Assembly (NCBI GenBank): GCA_910579015.1
Contig: CAJTRO010000013.1
Location: 78,085-84,908, forward strand
DNA length: 6,824 nucleotides
Direction: 5' to 3'
DNA from: an uncultured Dorea sp.
GTDB taxonomy: Bacteria > Bacillota_A > Clostridia > Lachnospirales > Lachnospiraceae
Part shown: positions 1 through 5,863 of the stretch, in pieces
How positions within the stretch are numbered: the first letter of the stretch is position 1
Layout of the letters: the number at the start of each line of letters is the position of its first letter
Notes under the pieces: generated by a model
Seen by the model: only the letters and a program-made list of their open reading frames with translations
Databases searched by the model: none
Told to the model about the DNA's origin: nothing
Program-made: the position numbers and the translations under genes

Positions 1-457
1 CAAGAATCAGGAACAAAGCCATCGCCATAATCTGCCCTGCTCCCGCGCTTCCCAAGGCAAATGCTCCCACACCGAAAAACAGTAACAGCAGAGAAAATAT
101 TCCGCCCGCGGTCATTCCCAGTGCGGTCATGACCGTTCCGCCGGCTTTCACAGCCGTAACACGCCGATATAGCCGGGGAAGCTTCTTCCCCGGCTGTCTC
201 TTCATCTCTTGTATGTTCTGTCCTGTCTCTCTGCCGGCTTCCCGGCAGTCATAAGAATAACTCCTTACACTCTTTGTACCGCCCTCAGCCTTCTTATATG
301 TACTTCCTGCGTTCCTGATATTCCTCGATATAGTGTCAACTGCATCATTGATCGTATTTGTAATGGTCTGGTTCAGCCTTCCAAAGTCCTGGGAATCTAT
401 CGCATTCTGCACGGTCCTGCGGATATCCTCCCCAAACCTCTCCCACTCCCGGTTCAT
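1..457 (-). CDS. XpaC-family membrane-associated protein (5-bromo-4-chloroindolyl phosphate hydrolysis family), 3' end outside the window
   Basis: Reading from the ATG at 457 leftwards gives 152 uninterrupted codons to the window edge, so the C-terminus is missing. The protein starts MNREWERFGEDIRRTV and continues with a helical, Asn/Thr/Ile-rich stretch (about residues 1-50: LNQTITNTINDAV). A basic, proline-containing linker follows (about 60-105). A very hydrophobic glycine-rich segment from about 110 to 152 looks like one or two membrane helices. This layout and the N-terminal wording match the XpaC/Halogen_Hydrol family as I know it in Clostridia. The family name comes from a chromogenic-substrate phenotype, and the true biochemical role is unclear. 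The start is supported by GGAGG at 466-470, eight bases upstream. A GTG at 478 is in frame but has a weaker ribosome site. In many Firmicutes xpaC is followed by a TelA-type gene; here that would lie beyond the left edge, which is inference. The ORF is preceded by its own likely promoter and contains two GC-rich hairpins. Confidence 0.72.
   Translation of the reverse strand, partial: MNREWERFGEDIRRTVQNAIDSQDFGRLNQTITNTINDAVDTISRNIRNAGSTYKKAEGGTKSVRSYSYDCREAGRETGQNIQEMKRQPGKKLPRLYRRVTAVKAGGTVMTALGMTAGGIFSLLLLFFGVGAFALGSAGAGQIMAMALFLIL
171..195. repeat. Perfect 11-bp inverted repeat inside the XpaC-family gene
   Basis: AGCCGGGGAAG (171-181) and CTTCCCCGGCT (185-195) are exact reverse complements with a 3-nt loop. 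They encode the basic linker QPGKKLPRL. No T run follows on either strand, so it is not a classical terminator. Confidence 0.8.
231..248. repeat. Second GC-rich hairpin inside the XpaC-family gene
   Basis: CTGCCGG (231-237) and CCGGCAG (242-248) form a perfect 7-bp stem with a 4-nt loop, about 35 nt from the 171-195 hairpin and in the same linker-coding region. Confidence 0.7.
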
Positions 458-465
458 CCTCTTGT

Positions 466-470
466 CCTCC
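466..470 (-). promoter_or_regulatory. Ribosome binding site deciding the XpaC-family start
   Basis: The minus strand reads GGAGG eight bases before the ATG at 457. It favours this ATG over the in-frame GTG at 478, which lies upstream of the site and has only a purine-rich AGAAGAAAG in front of it. Confidence 0.7.
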
Positions 471-504
471 AATTTCACCTTTCTTCTCTGCCAAGGATGA
501 TTTT

Positions 505-533
505 ATTGTATCACAATCAATTCATATCATCAA
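505..533 (-). promoter_or_regulatory. SigA-like promoter for the XpaC-family gene, overlapping the end of the lipoprotein gene
   Basis: On the minus strand TTGATG (528-533) and TACAAT (505-510) are separated by exactly 17 bases, and the -10 box is preceded by TG one base away (extended -10). The -35 box lies inside the last codons of the lipoprotein gene (stop TGA at 517-519). Predicted transcription starts near 498, giving a leader of about 40 nt before the ATG at 457. The XpaC gene can therefore be transcribed independently, although read-through from the upstream genes is also possible because no terminator is visible between them. Confidence 0.6.
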
Positions 534-2817
534 TAATTATCTCTTTCCTGGTATCACCGTAACATACCGTATATGTCCCGCCTGCCTCAAGCTTCGGAGA
601 CGACAGCGCAAACCACTGCGCCTTTTTTTCTGTCGTCATCTGCACAGTTTCCGCTCCGCCGGCATCCATGACTGATATAACGGTTCCGGCCTCCACGGCG
701 CTATCCGTCGTCCATACCAATACCGGCTGTGTGGAATCTTTGCTTGGGCTCTGCGCCATTCCCACACTTCCCGCCCCAAGGAATGTGCCTCCGGTTATCT
801 TACATGCATTTGCATAGTCCAGTGTTCCGTTTCCCCCGTTCTCTGGTCCGTGGACCGTGATCTCTCCTCCGCTGATGAAAATATCCCCGTTGGCATCCAG
901 GCCGTCTCCGCCGGCATCTACATATATCGTCCCGCCGTTAAAGGTCATGACGGCTCCCTGGTCTTCTCCCGGCATAATGCCTCCCCAACCTGCCCGCTTC
1001 CATTCTCCGTCCGGCTTTCCGCCCGGCCGGTCTTCGTTTATTCTTCCCCTTGTGCTGTCTGATTTTCCGCCGGCCTCTGCTTCTGGTTCTTCTGGTTTGG
1101 TCTGTCCGCCTTCTGGTTCTTCTGGTTCTTCTGGTTTGCTCTGTCCGTCGTCTGATCCGTCAGAGCCTCCCCTTGCGCTGTCTGCGTTTTCTGAATTTTG
1201 GACCGGAGACTTGGCAGGACTGCCGTCGGATTCTGTTCGTGTATCATCTGCACTATCTGTCTCGGGATTGGAATCGGCGTTGCTTAAGGCTGCATTGATA
1301 CCGTCATCGGACGCTGTAATCCGGATATTCCCGTCATTGATTTCTATCTCGAAGCCTTCCAATCCCTCATAACTCTGGTCTATGACGATCTCACCGCCAT
1401 TAACCGTCAGCTTCTGGTCCGCATGGATTCCGTCGTCTCCTGTCTGAATTGAAAACACACCGTTCTCTATCTCTACATTCTGATTGCTGTGAACTGCATC
1501 GTCACAGCTGTCCAGAGAGAATTCTCCTCCTGCAATCACCAAATCCACATAAGATTTCATTGCTTTCATGCTGGCAGAATCCTGTGCCGATTCTGCCCCT
1601 TCCGGAGATTCCATTCTTTCCGGCGGTTCCATTCCTTCCTGCGGTTCCATCCCTTCCGGCGGTTCTGCTCCTTCCGGCGGTTCTGCTCCTTCTAACACTT
1701 CTATCCCTTCCGGCTGTGCTGTTCCTTCCGGCAATTCCATTCCTTCCGGCGGTTCCATTCCTTCCGGTGGTTCCATTCCTCCTGTCGGTACTCCCCTCTG
1801 CATTCCAGATGTTTTCTCCGCATTCCCGCTTCCGCCGCCTGTCTTAATTTCTATATCCCCATCATTTACCCTAAGAAGCGTCTCTGCCTGAATCCCGTCT
1901 CCGCCGGCCGTAATCTGAAACGAACCTTCTTCAATCAGGACATACCCTTTATCTGTGTCTTCTATATTAGATGACTTAATTCCGTCATCACCGCTCTCGA
2001 TGATAAAATTGCCGTTCTTAACCGATACGCTGTCTTTTCCTACAATTCCGTCGTCAACCGCCGAAATCACGTATGTGCCCGTGATGAATTTCAGATCATC
2101 CTTGCAGTGGATTGCATGGTTATACTTCCCAGTAACTCTCAAGGTCCCCGTCCCGTTAAAGGTCAGGTCGTCCTTCGCAAAAATCGCGGCATCCGGTTCA
2201 TCATCGCCTTCGTTTTCATAGCTGTAGACATTCGCATCCTCAAAAATGTTCTCCGTGCCGTCCACCAATGTAACAATTACATTTCCGCCCTTGCTGTAGA
2301 GAGTCGCCGAACTTTTGCCGGCAATGCTGACGCCATTAAGCACCAGCCTGACAACATCATCCTTATCAGCGTCTACGATAATCTGCCCATCCTCAAGTTC
2401 ACCGGAAAACACATAGATTCCTTCCTGTGTGATCGTTACCGTACCTGCTTCAATCTCAACGCCGTTTCCGTCAGTATCCTGTATCGTCTCTCCTTCTGCA
2501 TCCCGAATCCTGACATCCGGCTCCTTCTCGATAAATATCTCATCCTTCTCAAGCTTAAGGCAGACCGCGCTCTCTTCATCCCAGGTATCCCTAAGCTTCT
2601 CTTCACTGTATTTTCCCTCTGTCAAGGTAACTGTACTGACCGCCGCATGTTCCAAAGCCTCCGTATTACTCTCTGTCTCAGCATCTTTGACCTCTTTGCC
2701 TTTCCCGCAGCCTGTCACTGCACACAGAGTCACTATCCCCAGCAGACTTGCCTGAACCTTCCTATACCTCATCTTCCTATACTTCACCTTCCTATACTTC
2801 ATCTTCTCATATTTCAT
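517..2817 (-). CDS. Cthe_2159-type carbohydrate-binding beta-helix lipoprotein with acidic repeat inserts
   Basis: The 766-residue product begins with a Lys/Arg/Tyr-rich stretch (1-20) made of four 5-residue repeats. A hydrophobic core and lipobox AVTGC follow, with the lipidated cysteine at 37, so it should be anchored outside the cell membrane. From about 95 the sequence matches the Cthe_2159 / carbohydrate-binding family: TITQEGIYVFSGEL (128-141), VVRLVLNGVSI (155-165). A ladder of beta-helix turns carrying acidic corners comes next: VDDGI (254-258), GDDGI (276-280), GGDGI (305-309), CDDAVHSN (438-445), GDDGIHAD (460-467), SDDGINA (503-509), GGDGLDANG (636-644). Such Asp ladders resemble calcium-binding sites in parallel beta-helices. 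Two low-complexity inserts interrupt the helix: Pro/Glu/Gly/Met hexamer repeats (346-408) and an Asp/Ser/Pro/Glu linker (about 511-610). The family founder in Clostridium thermocellum is reported to bind plant polysaccharides, but the ligand here is unknown. AGAGG upstream of the ATG at 2817 supports the start; ATGs at residues 6 and 16 are alternatives. The gene lies 77 nt downstream of the DUF4956 gene. Confidence 0.85.
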   Translation of the reverse strand: MKYEKMKYRKVKYRKMRYRKVQASLLGIVTLCAVTGCGKGKEVKDAETESNTEALEHAAVSTVTLTEGKYSEEKLRDTWDEESAVCLKLEKDEIFIEKEPDVRIRDAEGETIQDTDGNGVEIEAGTVTITQEGIYVFSGELEDGQIIVDADKDDVVRLVLNGVSIAGKSSATLYSKGGNVIVTLVDGTENIFEDANVYSYENEGDDEPDAAIFAKDDLTFNGTGTLRVTGKYNHAIHCKDDLKFITGTYVISAVDDGIVGKDSVSVKNGNFIIESGDDGIKSSNIEDTDKGYVLIEEGSFQITAGGDGIQAETLLRVNDGDIEIKTGGGSGNAEKTSGMQRGVPTGGMEPPEGMEPPEGMELPEGTAQPEGIEVLEGAEPPEGAEPPEGMEPQEGMEPPERMESPEGAESAQDSASMKAMKSYVDLVIAGGEFSLDSCDDAVHSNQNVEIENGVFSIQTGDDGIHADQKLTVNGGEIVIDQSYEGLEGFEIEINDGNIRITASDDGINAALSNADSNPETDSADDTRTESDGSPAKSPVQNSENADSARGGSDGSDDGQSKPEEPEEPEGGQTKPEEPEAEAGGKSDSTRGRINEDRPGGKPDGEWKRAGWGGIMPGEDQGAVMTFNGGTIYVDAGGDGLDANGDIFISGGEITVHGPENGGNGTLDYANACKITGGTFLGAGSVGMAQSPSKDSTQPVLVWTTDSAVEAGTVISVMDAGGAETVQMTTEKKAQWFALSSPKLEAGGTYTVCYGDTRKEIIIDDMN
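1078..1140 (-). repeat. Degenerate Pro-Glu repeats in the second acidic linker
   Basis: Residues 560-580 of the lipoprotein contain two near copies of KPEEPE (561-566 and 574-579) plus EEPEGG. At DNA level this appears as repeated GGTTCTTCTG on the plus strand. It is the densest part of a longer disordered linker (about 511-610) rich in Asp, Ser, Glu and Gly that separates two blocks of beta-helix turns. Confidence 0.65.
1594..1782 (-). repeat. 18-bp tandem repeats encoding GMEPPE-like hexapeptides
   Basis: About ten to eleven degenerate 18-bp units lie head to tail in the lipoprotein gene (residues 346-408). On the plus strand the unit reads roughly GGTTCCATTCCTTCCGGC. Units encode G-M-E-P-P-E, with variants carrying G-A-E-P-P-E, L-P-E-G-T-A and V-L-E-G. 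Unit length is a multiple of three, so copy-number change would keep the frame and only lengthen or shorten an acidic, proline-rich surface spacer. Confidence 0.85.
2758..2817 (-). repeat. Four 15-bp tandem repeats at the lipoprotein start, each beginning with a start codon
   Basis: On the minus strand the unit is ATGAAGTATAGGAAG. The four copies begin ATG, ATG, GTG and ATG and encode MKYEK, MKYRK, VKYRK and MRYRK. Each unit ends in a purine-rich AGGAAG or GAGAAG just before the next start codon. The array lies immediately before the hydrophobic core of the signal peptide and gives an unusually long, strongly basic n-region. Starting at the fourth copy would give an ordinary lipoprotein signal peptide. 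Confidence 0.85.
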
Positions 2818-2894
2818 CTTCTACCTCTTCTTCTATTCCAAACTTCCGGTTCTTTTTACGCCTTTTTTGAAATACCGGCTTTACCAGATTTTAT

Positions 2895-3569
2895 CTACAA
2901 TTCTTCCTGGATCGACGCCCTTCGTCCGCAGATAATCGTCAGATTTCCATTTCTACAGCGGATCGCATCTATCATTTCCTTCTCCTGCCGGATATCCTTC
3001 AAGGTAATATAGTATTCCAGCTCGTACATACTTCCCAGATTCGTCGTCTTCACCCGCTGAAGACGACAGTTGTTCGTGTATTTCCTAAAAATGTCGTCGA
3101 AAATCTCCGTATAGTCCAGATGTTCTGCTATCGTAATCCTGAGGTCCTTCTGCTCCCGCTTAGTCTCCCCAAAATGCGTCCGCTCCAGTATCAGGAATAC
3201 CAGACCGATCATAACCGTCATGACTGCGGCAAAGCCAAGGTATCCCGTCCCCGTCGCCAGCCCCGCTGCCATTGCAAAGAAAATCACCGCCATTTCCTTT
3301 GATGAGCCGGGAACCGACCGGAACCGTACCAGACTGAATGCGCCTAACACAGCGACGCTGGTTCCAAGATTTCCATTGACCAGCATGATGATCATCTGTA
3401 CCAGCACCGGAAGCATCACAAGTGTCACCATGAAATTCTTGCTGCACGTCCCCTGATATCCATAGATCACTGCGATCAGAACTCCCAGAAGCAGAGACAC
3501 CAGTGCGCACAAAAGTGCATTCTGAACAGTCAGACTCCCCTGCGTATCTGTCAATATACTTGTAAACAT
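2895..3569 (-). CDS. DUF4956 membrane protein, partner of the VTC-domain protein
   Basis: A protein of 224 residues from the ATG at 3569. The N-terminal half is a membrane domain with about four hydrophobic segments. In this numbering they are roughly 17-38 (QNALLCALVSLLLGVLIAV), 46-65 (FMVTLVMLPVLVQMIIMLV), 68-82 and 92-129. Between them sits the family signature NGNLGTSVAVLGAFSLVRFRS. The C-terminal part (about 135-224) is a soluble alpha/beta domain ending QEEL. This is the typical DUF4956 layout and length. The family has no established biochemistry; its recurrent pairing with VTC-domain genes suggests a membrane partner or conduit for the VTC product, which is inference. A GTG at 3584 would add five residues (MRKIK). 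I prefer the ATG because GTGAGG lies about nine bases before it and relatives begin with M-hydrophobic-x-S. The gene starts 34 nt after the VTC gene ends, so the two are co-transcribed. A perfect 10-bp inverted repeat lies in its 3' half. Confidence 0.88.
   Translation of the reverse strand: MFTSILTDTQGSLTVQNALLCALVSLLLGVLIAVIYGYQGTCSKNFMVTLVMLPVLVQMIIMLVNGNLGTSVAVLGAFSLVRFRSVPGSSKEMAVIFFAMAAGLATGTGYLGFAAVMTVMIGLVFLILERTHFGETKREQKDLRITIAEHLDYTEIFDDIFRKYTNNCRLQRVKTTNLGSMYELEYYITLKDIRQEKEMIDAIRCRNGNLTIICGRRASIQEEL
3043..3067. repeat. Perfect 10-bp inverted repeat inside the DUF4956 gene
   Basis: GTCGTCTTCA (3043-3052) and TGAAGACGAC (3058-3067) pair perfectly around a 5-nt loop. They encode LQRVKTT in the soluble C-terminal domain. 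Confidence 0.8.
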
Positions 3570-3603
3570 CTTTATTTTCCTCACTTTCTATCGGATATGT
3601 ACT

Positions 3604-4362
3604 CTATGACTGTGCATATCCCAAAACATTATATTCTACGTCCTTATATGCCGTCCAATCGTATACCCTGTCATGAGAGACCATCCGTGCATACACAGTT
3701 CCGTATTTTGAAAATGACGTCGGATAAATCTCACATTTTCCCAGCAGATTCGCAAGCCAGATTGGATACGCGCCTGACACCTTGATTTCCATCAGATATT
3801 CCCCGGGATTTTGCATCTCACATTCTCCGTCAAAGGATAATTCCAGACAATGGCTCCGGCTTCGTATATTCCGGTCTATAGTAATCCTCAGCGTCTCATC
3901 TTCATTTCCCACAAATGCCTCCCGGTCATACGCCAGATATACTCTCGGCTTTGGCCGGTAAAATCTGATGAAGTAATCGATCTCGTTCAGAATCTGATTC
4001 CTCTCCTCCGGACATATCCCGGTCTCCAGATATGTCCGGGCCTGCCCCATGGTAAGCCGGGCCCTCCGCTTATAGACCACTCCCTGATACTTCTTCTTTA
4101 TCTCAAGGAACACCGTACTGTCCTCCTTGATCTCTCCATAACCGCGCATCCGAAGCTTTTCCTTGTATTTCGGCTTGTCGATGGACCTTCGGATCAGCTC
4201 ATGATCGGAAGTATCATAGTAAATATTGCGGATAGTATGCAGGCCGTATGCGTCCATATGTATCTTCCCTTCCACGGCATCCAGAAATCGTTTGTACTGC
4301 TTCTGGTTCAGACGGTATTTCTTCTCTACTCGTTCAAATACATTCACATTCTGGTTCCTCAT
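3604..4362 (-). CDS. VTC-domain protein, polyphosphate-polymerase-like (triphosphate tunnel fold)
   Basis: A soluble protein of 252 residues from the ATG at 4362. It shows the beta-strand motifs of a VTC / triphosphate tunnel metalloenzyme: FERVEKKYRL (9-18), YKEKLRMRGYG (66-76), FLEIKKKY (85-92), VVYKRR (95-100), YDREAF (145-150), LRITIDR (158-164), LMEIKV (190-195) and SFSKYG (216-221). Tunnel Lys/Arg residues that would bind triphosphate, and acidic residues that would bind metal (for example E192), all appear present, so the enzyme looks intact. In yeast the Vtc4 domain makes polyphosphate from ATP. For the bacterial cousins the product is mostly untested, so polyphosphate synthesis is family-based inference. 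No membrane segment or signal peptide is seen, so it should be cytosolic, perhaps docked to the adjacent DUF4956 protein. The start is set by AGGAGAGG at 4368-4375. An upstream in-frame ATG at 4410 would add 16 residues but overlaps a likely promoter. It is the first gene of the minus-strand operon. Confidence 0.88.
   Translation of the reverse strand: MRNQNVNVFERVEKKYRLNQKQYKRFLDAVEGKIHMDAYGLHTIRNIYYDTSDHELIRRSIDKPKYKEKLRMRGYGEIKEDSTVFLEIKKKYQGVVYKRRARLTMGQARTYLETGICPEERNQILNEIDYFIRFYRPKPRVYLAYDREAFVGNEDETLRITIDRNIRSRSHCLELSFDGECEMQNPGEYLMEIKVSGAYPIWLANLLGKCEIYPTSFSKYGTVYARMVSHDRVYDWTAYKDVEYNVLGYAQS
4008..4039. repeat. Perfect 11-bp inverted repeat inside the VTC gene
   Basis: CCGGACATATC (4008-4018) and GATATGTCCGG (4029-4039) are exact reverse complements with a 10-nt loop. 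They encode the stretch RTYLETGICPEE. The T-poor flanks argue against a terminator. Confidence 0.8.
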
Positions 4363-4367
4363 GCTTC

Positions 4368-4375
4368 CCTCTCCT
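4368..4375 (-). promoter_or_regulatory. Strong ribosome binding site deciding the VTC-gene start
   Basis: The minus strand reads AGGAGAGG five bases before the ATG at 4362. This clear site rules in that ATG rather than the in-frame ATG at 4410, which has no comparable sequence ahead of it. Confidence 0.8.
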
Positions 4376-4400
4376 TTGCCTTTATGCCGGGTGTTCCCGG

Positions 4401-4409
4401 ATGATACCA
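4401..4409 (-). promoter_or_regulatory. Candidate extended -10 promoter for the VTC operon
   Basis: On the minus strand TGGTATCAT (extended -10: TG, one base, TATCAT) lies at 4401-4409. It would start transcription near 4394, about 30 nt before the VTC ATG. No good -35 box stands 16-18 bases upstream, so it would rely on the extended -10. A second minus-strand possibility is TATACT at 4468-4473, also with a weak -35. Confidence 0.4.
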
Positions 4410-4445
4410 CTCATATTGTTAAAAGAATCCCCCAAGATCCGGCAC

Positions 4446-4475
4446 ATGACTGAATGATTACCTGCATAGTATAAT
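4446..4475 (+). promoter_or_regulatory. Candidate distal promoter, plus strand, with perfect TATAAT
   Basis: A consensus TATAAT at 4470-4475 is preceded by ATGACT (4446-4451) at 18 bases. The same bases contain TATACT on the opposite strand (4468-4473), so the two -10 boxes overlap and polymerase binding in one direction would exclude the other. Confidence 0.4.
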
Positions 4476-4521
4476 GGCAAAGTATGGGAAAAATATGGTG
4501 AAAATGTGAAAAAAGCGTGAC

Positions 4522-4551
4522 TTGTCCCTTATGCCCGGGGTGTGGTATACT
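4522..4551 (+). promoter_or_regulatory. Proximal SigA-like promoter of the AAA-ATPase gene
   Basis: TTGTCC (4522-4527) and TATACT (4546-4551) are 18 bases apart, and the -10 is extended by TG one base upstream. Transcription would start near 4558, leaving a leader of about 55 nt. A GAGAGG at 4595-4600 precedes the ATG at 4613 by 12 bases, a slightly long spacing for a ribosome site. Confidence 0.6.
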
Positions 4552-4612
4552 GATTCCAGACACCCTGGCAATATGCCGGACAAAATCATCTTCTGAGAGG
4601 TATCGATAGATT

Positions 4613-5863
4613 ATGAACAAGTTTTTTAATACGAACGCAGTATGTACGCCAAGATACCACTACATGGCAGACATAACCGATAAGCTAAAACAGATTAAGG
4701 TAATGGTCGATGCCGGCCAGTATTTCACTATAAACCGTGCAAGGCAGTATGGAAAGACAACCACACTGAAAAGATTAAAAGAATACTTGAAGAATGAGTA
4801 TCTGGTCATCATCCTGGATTTTCAGCGTCTGGATGCAGCCAAATTCCAGGATGGGAATATATTCTCCCTGACCTTTGGGAAATATTTCTTACAAACATTG
4901 AACCGCAGCCTTTCCAATTCATCCTATAATTCTAAGAATGAACTCATACGTATAGCAGAAGATTTCAATAATACACTTGATACAGCTGACAGTCATTTTT
5001 CACTCTACGAATTATTTACAGCTTTAAATGCCTTCTGCAACGCGTCACCGCTGCCTGTCGTCCTCATAATCGACGAAATAGACAGTGCGTCCAATAATCA
5101 GGTATTCCTGGATTTTCTGGCACAGCTTAGAAGCTGTTACATTGAGCGGGATGAGATACCAACCTTCCAGTCTGTAATACTTTCAGGCGTATATGATATC
5201 AAGAATTTAAAACACAGATTTGTGCCGGAGGAAGAACATAAACTCAACAGTCCATGGAATATTGCCGCAGATTTTCTGGTAGACATGAGTTTTTCTGTAC
5301 ATGAGATCGCCGGAATGCTTGGAGAATATGAGGCAGACCATAAGACAGGCATGGATGGTTCAAAACTTGCCGGGCTTATCTATGACTATACTTCGGGATA
5401 TCCATTTCTTGTATCCCGTATCTGTAAGCTCATGGACGAAGCGCTCCTTAACACCGTAAGGTTTCCAACAAAGAGCAGCGTTTGGACCAGGGATGGTGTA
5501 ATGGAAGCAGTGAAGCTTCTTTTGAATGAGAAGAATCCTCTGTTCGACTCCCTGACTGGAAAGCTTATGGATTATCCAGAATTAACAAAGATTATCTATG
5601 CCATCCTGTTCAGGGGTGAAAGTATGGGATATAATCCGGATGATAAAGCTATTGACATTGCGCTGATGTTCGGATTCTTAAAAGTGCGGGATGGAATTGT
5701 TGCTATTTCAAACAGGATTTTTGAGACACGGCTGTATAATTATTTTCTCACTACCGACGAGGTGATCGGTGACAATATCTATCAGTCTGCCTTGCAGAAT
5801 AAAAGCCAGTTTGTCAAAGACGGGCATCTTAATATGCGGATGGAACCGGGAATTACTATATAG
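4613..5863 (+). CDS. AAA-like ATPase part of a broken ATPase/PD-(D/E)XK nuclease gene
   Basis: The open frame encodes 416 residues. The start MNKFFNTNAVCTPRYHYMAD is typical of the AAA-like ATPase family common in Clostridia. Residues 42-50 (RARQYGKTT) are a P-loop variant lacking the first glycine, as is usual in this family. VVLIIDEID (149-157) is Walker B with D154 and E155, QSVILSG (186-192) is a likely sensor strand, and SGYPFLVSRIC (261-271) is the conserved lid motif. The frame follows the family through LNMR (about 407-410) and then ends in six unrelated residues and TAG. Family members as I know them continue for another hundred or so residues into a PD-(D/E)XK nuclease domain, which here survives downstream in a different frame. 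The ATPase may still be made but is probably non-functional as a nuclease system. Such genes are accessory and their role, possibly defence-related or selfish, is unproven. The DNA is visibly more AT-rich than the divergent operon. Confidence 0.75.
   Translation: MNKFFNTNAVCTPRYHYMADITDKLKQIKVMVDAGQYFTINRARQYGKTTTLKRLKEYLKNEYLVIILDFQRLDAAKFQDGNIFSLTFGKYFLQTLNRSLSNSSYNSKNELIRIAEDFNNTLDTADSHFSLYELFTALNAFCNASPLPVVLIIDEIDSASNNQVFLDFLAQLRSCYIERDEIPTFQSVILSGVYDIKNLKHRFVPEEEHKLNSPWNIAADFLVDMSFSVHEIAGMLGEYEADHKTGMDGSKLAGLIYDYTSGYPFLVSRICKLMDEALLNTVRFPTKSSVWTRDGVMEAVKLLLNEKNPLFDSLTGKLMDYPELTKIIYAILFRGESMGYNPDDKAIDIALMFGFLKVRDGIVAISNRIFETRLYNYFLTTDEVIGDNIYQSALQNKSQFVKDGHLNMRMEPGITI

Noticed and set aside
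124..135. The 12-bp palindrome CGGTCATGACCG as an operator.
   Set aside because: It lies deep inside the XpaC coding sequence with no promoter nearby, and the length is compatible with chance.
209..562. A plus-strand frame of 117 codons at the left end.
   Set aside because: It overlaps the XpaC-family frame, which has a family match, a ribosome site and a promoter on the opposite strand.
857..1372. Plus-strand frames rich in Pro, Ser and Leu opposite the lipoprotein gene, with similar ones at 1449-1891.
   Set aside because: They are complements of the acidic low-complexity inserts; repeats such as SGGSIPSGGS merely mirror the GMEPPE units.
1594..1782. CRISPR-like regular repeats.
   Set aside because: Units are contiguous 18-bp degenerate codon repeats without unique spacers and lie inside a protein-coding frame.
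2818..2894. A terminator or separate promoter between the DUF4956 and lipoprotein genes.
   Set aside because: Only a weak CCGGT/ACCGG pair with a loop of more than 20 nt is present and no good -35/-10 pair was found, so co-transcription is more likely.
2107..3012. A long plus-strand open frame of about 300 codons.
   Set aside because: It lies antisense to the lipoprotein gene and the end of the DUF4956 gene, has no ribosome site or recognisable domain, and its length follows from the codon bias of the real minus-strand genes.
4411..4620. A small minus-strand frame of 69 codons in the divergent intergenic region.
   Set aside because: It covers both promoter regions, lacks a convincing ribosome site, and its product has no recognisable features.
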